This document shows, piece by piece, positions 8,877-15,850 of a DNA stretch of 23,731 bases (position 1 is its first letter; each line of letters begins with the position of its first letter). The position numbers were made by a program, and so were the translations under genes. The notes under the pieces were generated by a model. The model worked only from the letters and a program-made list of their open reading frames with translations, made no database searches and was not told the origin of the DNA. The DNA comes from M55B174 sp964618065 (GTDB lineage: Bacteria; Patescibacteriota; Minisyncoccia; CAIUEV01; JAHKAQ01): contig CAZTZK010000010.1 of NCBI GenBank assembly GCA_964618065.1, forward strand, positions 1 to 23,731, written 5' to 3'.

Positions 8877-9680
8877 TTATTTCTTTTTTATTTTTGCTGC
8901 CAAATAAGCCAGGATAAATTGTAAGGATTTCACAGCGTCATCGTTTGCTGGTATGGGTATGTCAACAACTTTAGGGTCAGCATTTGTATCAACCAAACCA
9001 ACAACGGGTATCCCCATTTTTTTAGCTTCTATAACCGCTAAATTTTCAAAATTTACATCAACAACGAACAAAACCGCAGGGAGTTTTTTCATCGTTTTAA
9101 GACCTCCCATTTTTCTGTTAAAATTCTGGATCTTTTCCTTAAAAGCAGCCTGCTCTTTTTTGGTATATTTTTTTAATTCTCCCCTCTGATAAAAATCCTC
9201 CAAGAGAGACAATTTATCTACTCTCTTCCTTATCACTTCAAAATTTGTCAGAGTGCCTCCCAGCCAACGTTCCACAACATAGGGCATCCGGCAATATTCC
9301 GCTGCTTTTTTAACTAATTCTTTGGCTTGGCGTTTAGTCCCTACAAAAAGAAGTTGGCCTCCTTTAGCTGTTTCAGAAGAAATAAGTTTGATCGCTTTTT
9401 TTAAATTCTCTTCCGTTTTAGCTAAATCAAGAATATGAACTCCTTGGCGAACAGTAAAAATGTAATCTTTCATAGCCGGATTCCAACGAGATTTTTGATG
9501 TCCAAAATGAACCCCTGCTTTAAAAAGCTGTTCTAAAGAAGCTTCTTGATCTTTAAGGGAAATAGCTTTTTCTTCAAAATTAAACTGATCTTTCTTTTGT
9601 TCTTTCTGATTTGAAACATTATCCGAGGAAGAACTTTTAGTTTTTTCATCTTCCAATACAATTTTTTTACCTTTTTCCAT
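8877..9680 (-). CDS. rpsB: 30S ribosomal protein S2
   Basis: S2 binds the back of the 30S subunit near bS1 and uS3. The conserved body starts near residue 48 (LEQLFKAGVHFGHQ) and runs through KDYIFTVRQGVHILDLAKT, QLLFVGTKRQAKELV, ERWLGGTLTNFEVI, AVLFVVDVNFENLAVIEAKK and GIPVVGLVDTNADP to the C-terminus. The product has an extra N-terminal segment of about 45 residues, rich in Lys, Glu, Ser and Gln. The next in-frame Met (M70) would cut into the fold, so the extension is probably real. The gene is 77 bp downstream of tRNA-Thr and 53 bp upstream of tsf, possibly co-transcribed with both. Confidence 0.97.
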   Translation of the reverse strand: MEKGKKIVLEDEKTKSSSSDNVSNQKEQKKDQFNFEEKAISLKDQEASLEQLFKAGVHFGHQKSRWNPAMKDYIFTVRQGVHILDLAKTEENLKKAIKLISSETAKGGQLLFVGTKRQAKELVKKAAEYCRMPYVVERWLGGTLTNFEVIRKRVDKLSLLEDFYQRGELKKYTKKEQAAFKEKIQNFNRKMGGLKTMKKLPAVLFVVDVNFENLAVIEAKKMGIPVVGLVDTNADPKVVDIPIPANDDAVKSLQFILAYLAAKIKKK

Positions 9681-9757
9681 CTTTAAAACAATAAATTATT
9701 ACTTAAATATAAATATTCTACTTATTAAATATTTAATTTCTTTGCTCTAAATAATTC

Positions 9758-9833
9758 TGGAGCCCGAGACCGGAATTGAACCGGTGACCTACTCCTTACC
9801 ATGGAGTTGCTCTACCAACTGAGCCACCCGGGC
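9758..9833 (-). tRNA. tRNA-Thr (anticodon GGU)
   Basis: A full cloverleaf can be drawn on the minus strand. The acceptor stem is GCCCGGG paired to CTCGGGC (one G-U), the D-arm is GCTC...GAGC with AGTTGGTA, the anticodon stem is ACTCC/GGAGT around loop ATGGTAA, and the T-arm is ACCGG-TTCAATT-CCGGT. Loop positions 34-36 read GGT, which decodes ACC/ACU (Thr). The discriminator is T and a 3' CCA is encoded (9758-9760). It lies upstream of rpsB in the same direction. Confidence 0.95.
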
Positions 9834-9882
9834 AATATTACTTTTACCAACAATAATTTTTCTCGGTTCCTTTTTTAAATTT

Positions 9883-10590
9883 TTAACCTTCCAATTCCTT
9901 AAGAAGCTTCTTAGCATTGACATTACCCTTGTTAATCTTAAGAGCTTGTTTAAAAGAAGCTCTGGAATCTTTTAAATTCTTTGCATCTCGATAAAGCTTT
10001 CCCAGTTCAACATAAGCTTTGTCATTCCTAGGATTTAAAGCAATTTGTCTAATAAGTGATTTCTCTCGTCGTTCAAGCATAACTCTTTTTGCCTCTTCTA
10101 TATTTATACTTTCTGGAGAAGGAATTTGCGGTTTTAAAGAATCAGGAACTTTTTCTTTCTTGAGAGAACTTATTTTAACAATATTTTTACTGGAAGCTAA
10201 TTTCTTCTTTATAATAGAAACTTTATCCAAAATAAACTTCTTCTTTTTTTCATCTCTATTTTCTAGATTCTCTAGCGGTTTTTTTTGGGAAACATTTTCC
10301 TCTTCTGGAAATTTTTCTTCTCTTCCTTTCCTTAGTCTTTTTATAATTGCAACAATTTTAGCGTCGCTTTGAAGAAAAAAGATTTTTATTCTTCTTAATA
10401 TTTTCTCAAGTTTACGGAAAATATATTCTTTCATTTTTTCCGGACTTGGAGTTTGAGAAGATTCGGTATTTTTTTCAAGCTCTCTCTTGTCAATTTTTTT
10501 CATTACTCCGGAAACTTTTCTTCCCAAAAGAAACAGCACAGCCGCAGCAGAAATCACCATTAATATTTGAGAAATAAATTCTTTAAGCAT
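9883..10590 (-). CDS. Membrane-anchored TPR-repeat protein
   Basis: This is a 235 aa protein with an N-terminal hydrophobic helix (about residues 7-24), a long basic, low-complexity central part (about 30-160), and a C-terminal segment with one to two tetratricopeptide-like repeats. The best repeat is NPRNDKAYVELGKLYRDAKN followed by LKDSRASFKQALKINKGN (about 188-225), with the usual A/Y/L/G/A spacing. The family cannot be named. It is the last gene of the prfB-ftsE-ftsX run, 35 bp after ftsX, so an envelope or division-linked scaffold role is plausible; this is inferred from position. Topology is probably a short N-terminal anchor with the TPR part in the cytoplasm. Confidence 0.8.
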   Translation of the reverse strand: MLKEFISQILMVISAAAVLFLLGRKVSGVMKKIDKRELEKNTESSQTPSPEKMKEYIFRKLEKILRRIKIFFLQSDAKIVAIIKRLRKGREEKFPEEENVSQKKPLENLENRDEKKKKFILDKVSIIKKKLASSKNIVKISSLKKEKVPDSLKPQIPSPESINIEEAKRVMLERREKSLIRQIALNPRNDKAYVELGKLYRDAKNLKDSRASFKQALKINKGNVNAKKLLKELEG

Positions 10591-10625
10591 GTTCTAAATA
10601 AGAAAAACTTTTATACTTTTAAATA

Positions 10626-11537
10626 TTAGGTCTTTAAATATCTTCTAATTGCAATAAAACTACTAATTACTCCTAAAAAAATCCCCGTTAGCAATTGAAT
10701 TGATACGACATAAATTAAATTTTGATATAGAAGCTGGCTAGCATCAACCTGAAATCCTGCATTTGCAAAAAATTGCGTAAAAGAACTAGCTAGCGGATAC
10801 CAAATGCCTCCTACTACTAAAGTAGCGAAGATTCCGTATAATACACCCTCAGTGATAAATGGCAAGCGAATAAACCAGTTACTGGCACCAACTAATTTCA
10901 TTATTTCAACTTCAGTTTTATAAGTATAAATTGTAAGCCTAATAGAGTTAAAAGTAACTAGGATCGCTACAGCTACAAAAATAGCAACTGCTATTAGTCC
11001 TCCCTGTCTTATGGTTTTTATAATTTTATTTAAGCGGTCAATTTCTCCTTTGTGATCAGAATAATCCATTTTGGAAATATAATCTTTATGCTTGCCGGCT
11101 AACAATTCATTCTCTATTAGCTCGTATTTATCAGGATCATGAACTTTAATGCTTAAAGAGGCTTCTAGGGGATTCTCTTTTAATTCTTTCAATGAGTCTA
11201 TAATGACTCTATTACTGCGGTGTTTTTCTTCCAGCAAACCGAGAGCTTCTTCTCGAGAGGTATAATCAATTTTTTTCACTTCAGCCATTGACTCAAGATC
11301 ATCTTTAATCATAAGAATATTTTTTTCTTCAGTCTCGGATTTAAAATAAACATTAACGCTTATTTTATCTTGGATTTGTCCCAACACTAAATTAGCAACA
11401 AAGATCAAACTCAATAAAACACTAATAATAAAAAGAGTTAAAGCTATAACACTAGTTGTAGCAATGCTAAGCCAGCCATTTCTCATAAAATTTTTAGCTC
11501 CTGCTTTGCTTGCTCTATAAAGAGTTAGTTTCCACAT
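10626..11537 (-). CDS. ftsX: Cell division ABC transporter permease FtsX
   Basis: FtsX is the membrane partner of FtsE; the complex controls peptidoglycan hydrolases at the septum or side wall. The 303 aa product has the standard layout: a cytoplasmic N-terminus, transmembrane helix 1 at about 23-53, an extracytoplasmic domain at about 55-170, then helices at about 178-200, 228-250 and 272-297. The signature TEVEIMKLVGASNWFIRLPF (209-228) follows the second helix. It begins 20 bp after ftsE. The hydrolase activator that the outer domain would bind is not in the window. The annotated start has no clear Shine-Dalgarno sequence. Confidence 0.95.
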   Translation of the reverse strand: MWKLTLYRASKAGAKNFMRNGWLSIATTSVIALTLFIISVLLSLIFVANLVLGQIQDKISVNVYFKSETEEKNILMIKDDLESMAEVKKIDYTSREEALGLLEEKHRSNRVIIDSLKELKENPLEASLSIKVHDPDKYELIENELLAGKHKDYISKMDYSDHKGEIDRLNKIIKTIRQGGLIAVAIFVAVAILVTFNSIRLTIYTYKTEVEIMKLVGASNWFIRLPFITEGVLYGIFATLVVGGIWYPLASSFTQFFANAGFQVDASQLLYQNLIYVVSIQLLTGIFLGVISSFIAIRRYLKT

Positions 11538-11557
11538 TAAACTTTAAAATAAAAAAA

Positions 11558-12238
11558 TTAAATCATATATTTTCCTTGCTCTTGATCTCTAATTATTCTT
11601 CCTTCATCAATTCCAACTACTCTTTTATTTATTCTATCTACCGTTTCTTTATCATGGGTAGCCAAAACTACCGTTGTCCCAAGCTTGTTAATCTTTAAAA
11701 GAAGATCAACAATTTCCCAGGTATTAATGATATCAAGATTGCCCGTTGGTTCATCAGCTATTAAAATTTCCGGATGGTGAACTAATGCTCTAGCAATTGC
11801 AACTCTCTGCTGTTCTCCTCCTGAAAGCTCATGAGGATAAGAATTAAACTTTCTTTCCAGGCCAACAATATTAAGAATTTGAGAAACTCCTTTTTTGATC
11901 TCTTCAGATTTTACTCCGGCAACTTCCAGAGCAAAGGCAACATTTTCATAAACAGTTCGGGAAAGTAATAATTTAAAATCCTGAAAAATTACTCCTATTC
12001 TTCTTCGATGATAAGGCAATTCTTTCTTGGAAATTTCATTTAGATCTACATTGTAAAAAATAATCCGACCACTCGTTGGTCTTTCTTCCAGGGTAAGTAG
12101 TTTTAAAAGAGTTGATTTACCTGTTCCGCTTTGACCTACAATAGAAACAAATTCTCCTTTTTTTATCTTAAGGTTAATATTATTTAAAGCAGTAACTCCG
12201 CCATTAAAAACTTTAGTAACATTTCTATACTCAATCAT
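11558..12238 (-). CDS. ftsE: Cell division ATP-binding protein FtsE
   Basis: FtsE is the ABC ATPase that powers FtsX. The 226 aa protein shows all nucleotide-binding motifs: Walker A GQSGTGKS (35-42), the Q-loop glutamine Q86 in IFQDFKLL, the ABC signature LSGGEQQRV (138-146), Walker B ILIADEPTGNLD (158-169) with catalytic E163, and the H-loop histidine H195 in LATHDKETV. Length is typical. It lies between prfB (19 bp upstream) and ftsX (20 bp downstream), and the prfB-ftsE-ftsX order is known from other bacteria. LolD/MacB-type ABC proteins look similar, but the adjoining ftsX decides the call. Confidence 0.96.
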   Translation of the reverse strand: MIEYRNVTKVFNGGVTALNNINLKIKKGEFVSIVGQSGTGKSTLLKLLTLEERPTSGRIIFYNVDLNEISKKELPYHRRRIGVIFQDFKLLLSRTVYENVAFALEVAGVKSEEIKKGVSQILNIVGLERKFNSYPHELSGGEQQRVAIARALVHHPEILIADEPTGNLDIINTWEIVDLLLKINKLGTTVVLATHDKETVDRINKRVVGIDEGRIIRDQEQGKYMI

Positions 12239-12257
12239 TTTTAATTTTTTCTTTAAT

Positions 12258-13308
12258 TTAAATTATTTCTAAATCTCCATCTAAGAACTCTTCCACCTTT
12301 GAACTTTTAGCTCCACTTCTATGATCCTTTACCATTTTATAGGGATGAATTATATAAGAACGAATCTGATTGCCCCATTCAGCCAGCTTATATTCTCCTT
12401 TTAATTCTTTCTCCTGTTTCTTCTTTTCACTTTTATTTAAAAGGTAAAGTTTTCCTTCTAGAATTTTCTTCGCTTTTTCTTTATTTTGTAATTGACTTCT
12501 TTCGTTTTGACAGATTACTTTAATTCCAGTTGGCAAATGAGTTATTCTCACCGCGGAATCTGTAGTGTTAACATGCTGTCCTCCCGCTCCACTAGCATGA
12601 AAAGTATCAATTTTTAAATCCTTTTTTTCAATCTTTATCGCTACTTCTTTAACTTCGGGGATTACTTCTACTAAAGCAAAAGAGGTCTGGCGTAAATTAT
12701 TAGCGTTATAAGGAGAAAGGCGTACTAAACGGTGAACTCCAGCTTCTTTCTCTAATTTAGAGTAAGAATCTTCTCCTTTTATTTCAAGCAAGGCATTTTT
12801 AATACCTGCTTCCGATCCGTGAGAAACTGCAATTATTTCTGCCACTAAATTATTCTTTTCAGCAAATTTAAGATACATTCTTAAAAGCATTTCTGCCCAA
12901 TCTTGAGCATCTACGCCTCCTGCTCCCGCTACAATCTGCAGGATAACTTTTGACCGATTGTAAGGATCTTCATTTTCGTTTTGAAGTCTAACCAGTTTTT
13001 CTTGAACACTTTTATACTTTTTTAAAGCTTCTTTAACTATTTTATCATCATTGAGAATATCTTCAAGATCTTTTAATTCTTCTATTTCCTCTTCAATCTC
13101 AATAATTTTATCAACTTGTTTTTTAAGTTCCTGAAAAAAAATAACTTTTTTCTTGGCTTTAGCGCTATTCTTCCAAAAATCGTCTCTATTCATTAAGCCC
13201 TCAAGTTCTTTGATTTTCTTCTTTTTTGCAGATAAGTCAAAGGCAGTCGCTCACTTTTTTAAGAGAGCGGTCCAATTTTTTTATATTACTAATGAGATTG
13301 TTAACCAT
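12258..13308 (-). CDS. prfB: Peptide chain release factor 2 with programmed +1 frameshift
   Basis: RF2 ends translation at UGA and UAA. The gene is in two frames. A 23-codon first part begins at the ATG at 13308 and ends in CTT before an in-frame TGA (13239-13237). A +1 slip at CTTTGAC puts the ribosome on GAC at 13238 and continues for 326 codons, giving about 349 aa. The join restores the family N-terminus: IKELEGLMNRDDFW matches the usual ERLEE...DVW region. The catalytic GGQ is at about 242-244 (SGAGGQHVNTTDSAVR). The stop-codon tripeptide, usually SPF, reads SPY here (about 198-200, RLSPYNANN). A simple reading-frame call would start wrongly at 13193. It heads the prfB-ftsE-ftsX run. Confidence 0.93.
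13236..13242 (-). promoter_or_regulatory. prfB programmed +1 frameshift site (CTTTGAC)
   Basis: The minus strand reads CTT-TGA-C, the same slippery codon, stop and following base as in E. coli prfB. The slip lets RF2 limit its own synthesis: abundant RF2 ends translation at the UGA, and scarce RF2 allows the shift. The strong upstream Shine-Dalgarno-like stimulator known from E. coli (AGGGGG) is not seen; only a weak GTGAG lies about 8 nt upstream. Confidence 0.9.
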
Positions 13309-13335
13309 TGTAAAAAATAGTTTAATAACTTTTTA

Positions 13336-13364
13336 ACTATGATGAAGATAAACTTGTTTGTCAA
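13336..13364 (-). promoter_or_regulatory. Candidate sigma70-type promoter for prfB-ftsE-ftsX
   Basis: On the minus strand a perfect TTGACA (13364-13359) is followed after 17 bp by CATAGT (13341-13336), which matches TATAAT at four of six positions. The predicted start lies near 13329, giving a leader of about 20 nt before the prfB ATG at 13308. Position and spacing fit, but the -10 is imperfect and no transcript evidence is available. Confidence 0.5.
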
Positions 13365-13586
13365 TTGGTATAAAATATGTATTTTTCTATATCCCGCTAA
13401 AAAATTGTTCGGTGCTCGCTAAACAAAAAAATCACAAAGCGAAATTTTATAGGGATCCCAAATAATTCCAAAGATGCTGAATCATTAGTTAAAAATTAAA
13501 AATATGTTTAAAACTTTTTTACCTCGATTTTCGCTTCTTTTTAAAATCGGTTTGGTATTATTCCAAGAATGCTTTAAAGAGGTTAG
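13365..13586. other. Non-coding gap between prfB and the RAYT gene
   Basis: No open frame of note is seen. The stretch contains an imperfect inverted repeat (ATCCCGCTAAAAAATT near 13390 against AAATTTTATAGGGAT near 13444) and a 7-bp stem CGATTTT/AAAATCG at 13525-13549. These could be REP-like ends of the adjoining transposase gene, but the sequences do not clearly match the REP hairpins at 17240. A good AAAGAGG ribosome binding site at its right end precedes the RAYT start. Confidence 0.4.
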
Positions 13587-14687
13587 ATGACATTATACCA
13601 AAATCGCTACCGGATAGAATCCACCCGTTTACCTAATTATAATTATGCTTCCGATGGTACCTATTTTGTAACCATTGTTACCAAAAATAGGGTAGATTTT
13701 TTCGGTAAAATAATCCAATCCAAAGAATATACAATTCCCCATATGCAATTATCAACAATGGGTAAAATCGTCAAAAAATGTTGGTTGGATTTACCCAATC
13801 ATTATCCGAATTGTATTTTGGATGAATTTAGAATAATGCCCAATCATGTACATGGAATTATTATTATTGATAATGATGGAAATGATAAAATGCAATATGA
13901 ACCAAAAACCACCAATAAAATATCATCCACCAACCGTTGCCATAGAGACGCAAAATTTTGCGTCTCTATGGCAAACAAAAATTATCATAATAAATTTGGT
14001 CCCCAAACAAAAATTTTATCGTCAATAATCCGCGGATTTAAAATCGGCATTACCAAATATTGCCGGCAAAATACAAAAATTAGGAATATAGGAATGGGTT
14101 TGAATGGTAAAAAAATGGATCCACGTCGCGTAAAAATAAATTGGGGTTGCGGTTGTGTTTGCGGTTGGGGTTGGGGTTGTGTTTGCGGTTGGGGTTGTGG
14201 TTGGGGTTGTGTTTGGGGTTGTGTAGAGACAGGTTTAAAACCTGTCTCTACACAAAACGCGCAAAAAACGCAAAACGCGCAAAATGTAATAAATACAAAA
14301 ACAAAAAACGTAAATGCAAATGCAAAAAACACAATAAACGTAATAAAAACAATAAATATGAATAAAAAAATCGGGCAAACGAAAAACACAAAATCCGGAT
14401 CCATCCCCCCAATATTGAATAAAACCATTCCAAAAACAAAAACGGTGGAACAAAATCAAATATCATTACCAATAAAACACCATTCATTATCAGAAATGAT
14501 ACGTGCATTTAAAACATTTTCCGCCAGGCAAATAAATGCAATAAAACAAACACCGGGGAAACCGGTTTGGCAATCCCATTTTCACGACCATATTATTAGG
14601 AATCGGAATGAATTAAACAGAATTAGACAATATATTATTGATAATCCGAGAAAATGGGGAAGGGATAGAAATCTTAGATATTTTTAG
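13587..14687 (+). CDS. REP-associated tyrosine transposase (RAYT, Y1/HUH family) with internal repeat insertion
   Basis: This is a single-strand transposase of the Y1 (IS200-like) superfamily that in known systems processes REP hairpins. The HUH metal motif is H87-V-H89 in RIMPNHVHGI. The C-terminal part has VWQSHFHDHIIRN and the catalytic tyrosine Y349 in RQYIIDNP. The usual length is about 170-230 aa; this one is 366 aa. The excess, roughly residues 110-135 and 165-300, is coded by two perfect palindromes and low-complexity repeats, all in frame. The helix motif before the tyrosine occurs twice (SSIIRGFKIG at 145-154 and SEMIRAFKTF at 302-311), which suggests a fusion of two RAYT types or an internal duplication. 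An AAAGAGG Shine-Dalgarno site precedes the ATG. Whether the swollen enzyme is active is unclear. Confidence 0.85.
   Translation: MTLYQNRYRIESTRLPNYNYASDGTYFVTIVTKNRVDFFGKIIQSKEYTIPHMQLSTMGKIVKKCWLDLPNHYPNCILDEFRIMPNHVHGIIIIDNDGNDKMQYEPKTTNKISSTNRCHRDAKFCVSMANKNYHNKFGPQTKILSSIIRGFKIGITKYCRQNTKIRNIGMGLNGKKMDPRRVKINWGCGCVCGWGWGCVCGWGCGWGCVWGCVETGLKPVSTQNAQKTQNAQNVINTKTKNVNANAKNTINVIKTINMNKKIGQTKNTKSGSIPPILNKTIPKTKTVEQNQISLPIKHHSLSEMIRAFKTFSARQINAIKQTPGKPVWQSHFHDHIIRNRNELNRIRQYIIDNPRKWGRDRNLRYF
13937..13974. repeat. Perfect 38-bp palindrome inside the RAYT gene
   Basis: Two 19-bp arms with no spacer are built on TAGAGACGCAAAA and its complement. The palindrome is read in frame by the transposase gene (about residues 118-129, containing RDAKFCVSM). 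It shares the AGAGAC/GTCTCT ends with the second palindrome at 14221-14253, so both probably belong to one repeat family that inserts without breaking the frame. Confidence 0.9.
14141..14222 (+). repeat. G-rich tandem low-complexity repeat inside the RAYT gene
   Basis: Units such as TTGCGG, TTGGGG and TTGTGTTTGCGG are repeated on the plus strand, with six runs of four Gs. In frame they encode a Gly-Cys-Trp-Val stretch (about residues 186-212). The pattern resembles telomere-like or G-quadruplex-forming DNA and probably arose by slippage. The right end abuts the palindrome at 14221. Confidence 0.85.
14221..14253. repeat. Perfect 33-bp palindrome inside the RAYT gene
   Basis: Two 16-bp arms (GTGTAGAGACAGGTTT and its complement) flank a single A at 14237. 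It is read in frame as part of the transposase (containing VETGLKPVST). It is followed by A-rich units with AACGCGCAAAA, also in frame. Confidence 0.9.
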
Positions 14688-14752
14688 AAAATGAAAACCG
14701 CTTTATAAATTACTGTTTCTATGTTAATTTTCTTTTAGTAAATTGAGATAAC

Positions 14753-14825
14753 GCGGAAGTAGCTTAGTTGGTAAAGCATTTGCTTCCCAAGCAAAAGACC
14801 GCGGGTTCGAATCCCGTCTTCCGCT
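14753..14825 (+). tRNA. tRNA-Gly (anticodon CCC)
   Basis: A complete cloverleaf: acceptor GCGGAAG/CTTCCGC, D-arm GCTT...AAGC with AGTTGGTA, anticodon stem TTTGC/GCAAA with loop TTCCCAA (34-36 = CCC, decoding GGG), and T-arm GCGGG-TTCGAAT-CCCGT with one G-T pair. The discriminator is T. CCA is not encoded, unlike the tRNA-Thr in this window. Confidence 0.95.
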
Positions 14826-14848
14826 CTAACTTAAACCAAGTTCTCCTG

Positions 14849-14868
14849 TCCCGTATTCGCGGGATTTT
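14849..14868 (+). terminator. Weak stem-loop after tRNA-Gly
   Basis: The stem TCCCG/CGGGA encloses a 6-nt loop and is followed by TTTTC. The short stem and T-run make it a marginal intrinsic terminator for the tRNA transcript, placed before the end of convergent folD. Confidence 0.35.
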
Positions 14869-14937
14869 CAATCTTTCATCCAAGATAAAATTTTAAAAAA
14901 AACAAAAAGCCCTTCAGTTTCCCTAGCATTTTCTAAA

Positions 14938-15786
14938 TCACCTTTGCGCTTCCCAACAAATTAAAGTATTTTCTAAAAGCATAGTCACCGTCACCGGCCC
15001 TACTCCTCCCGGCACTGGAGTTATAGCTGAAGCAATTTTTTTTACCTCTTCAAAATCAACATCTCCCACCAGTTTATATTTACCTCCTTCAATTTTTTCT
15101 CTGGTAATTCCCACATCAATTACTACCGCTCCTTTCTTGACCATATCTTTTTTGATTAAATGAGAATGTCCAACAGCAGATATTAAGATATCCGCTTGAC
15201 GGGTATGTTCTCCTAAATTTTCAGTCAATTTATCACAAACGTCCACTGTAGCTCCTTCTTTTTTTAAAACCTCCGTGATCGGTTTACCAGCTATATAGCC
15301 TCGCCCAACCACAACGGCCTTTTTTCCTTCAATTTTTATTCCTGTTTTCTTGATTAAATAGAAGCAACCTTTGGCAGTGCAAGGAATAATTTCATCCATT
15401 TTTTCGGGAGAAAAACCGTCTACATCTTTACGAGGGTTAATTAAGGAAACAATTTGAGAAAAATCCAATTCTTTGGGAATGGGCAACTGAATTAAAATTC
15501 CAGTAATATTTAAATCCTCATTCAACCTTTTAATTTCTTTTTGCACTAGACAATCTCCGTTTTTCACAGCTTGAATAGCTTCATCTTCGTTAATTAAAAT
15601 TGTTTCTGACTCAATTCCTACTCTCTGGCAAGCTTCCCTCTTATTCTTAACATAAACTGAAGAAGCCGGATCTTCTCCAACTTGAATAACCGCTAATTTT
15701 GGTCGCGGATTTATTTTATTTATTCGCTTTCCAATTTTTGTTTCTATTTCAGAAGCAATTTTTTTACCATCTAAGACTAGGGGCAT
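14938..15786 (-). CDS. folD: Bifunctional methylenetetrahydrofolate dehydrogenase/cyclohydrolase FolD
   Basis: FolD interconverts 5,10-methylene-THF and 10-formyl-THF through methenyl-THF, using NADP. The 282 aa protein has the catalytic Y45...K49 pair in SSVYVKNK, the ILIQLPIP motif (98-105), the PRKDVDGF segment with D121, and the Rossmann-fold signature GRGYIAGKP (161-169). The C-terminus has TPVPGGVGPVTVTMLLENT. The usual PCTPxG reads PCTAKG (135-140), a small departure in the folate-site loop. It lies 64 bp downstream of glyA in the same direction, so serine-derived one-carbon units made by GlyA feed directly into FolD's reaction. Confidence 0.96.
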   Translation of the reverse strand: MPLVLDGKKIASEIETKIGKRINKINPRPKLAVIQVGEDPASSVYVKNKREACQRVGIESETILINEDEAIQAVKNGDCLVQKEIKRLNEDLNITGILIQLPIPKELDFSQIVSLINPRKDVDGFSPEKMDEIIPCTAKGCFYLIKKTGIKIEGKKAVVVGRGYIAGKPITEVLKKEGATVDVCDKLTENLGEHTRQADILISAVGHSHLIKKDMVKKGAVVIDVGITREKIEGGKYKLVGDVDFEEVKKIASAITPVPGGVGPVTVTMLLENTLICWEAQR

Positions 15787-15850
15787 GAGGAATTAGTCAT
15801 GAATTAGTTAACTTCTACAGGAATGACACATAAATTTTTAATTCTACAAA

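Noticed and set aside
13846..14508. Several overlapping open frames on both strands within the RAYT gene, including a Gln/Pro-rich antisense frame
   Set aside because: They are shadows of the palindromes and low-complexity repeats. Only the plus-strand frame at 13587-14687 carries HUH and tyrosine motifs with a ribosome binding site.
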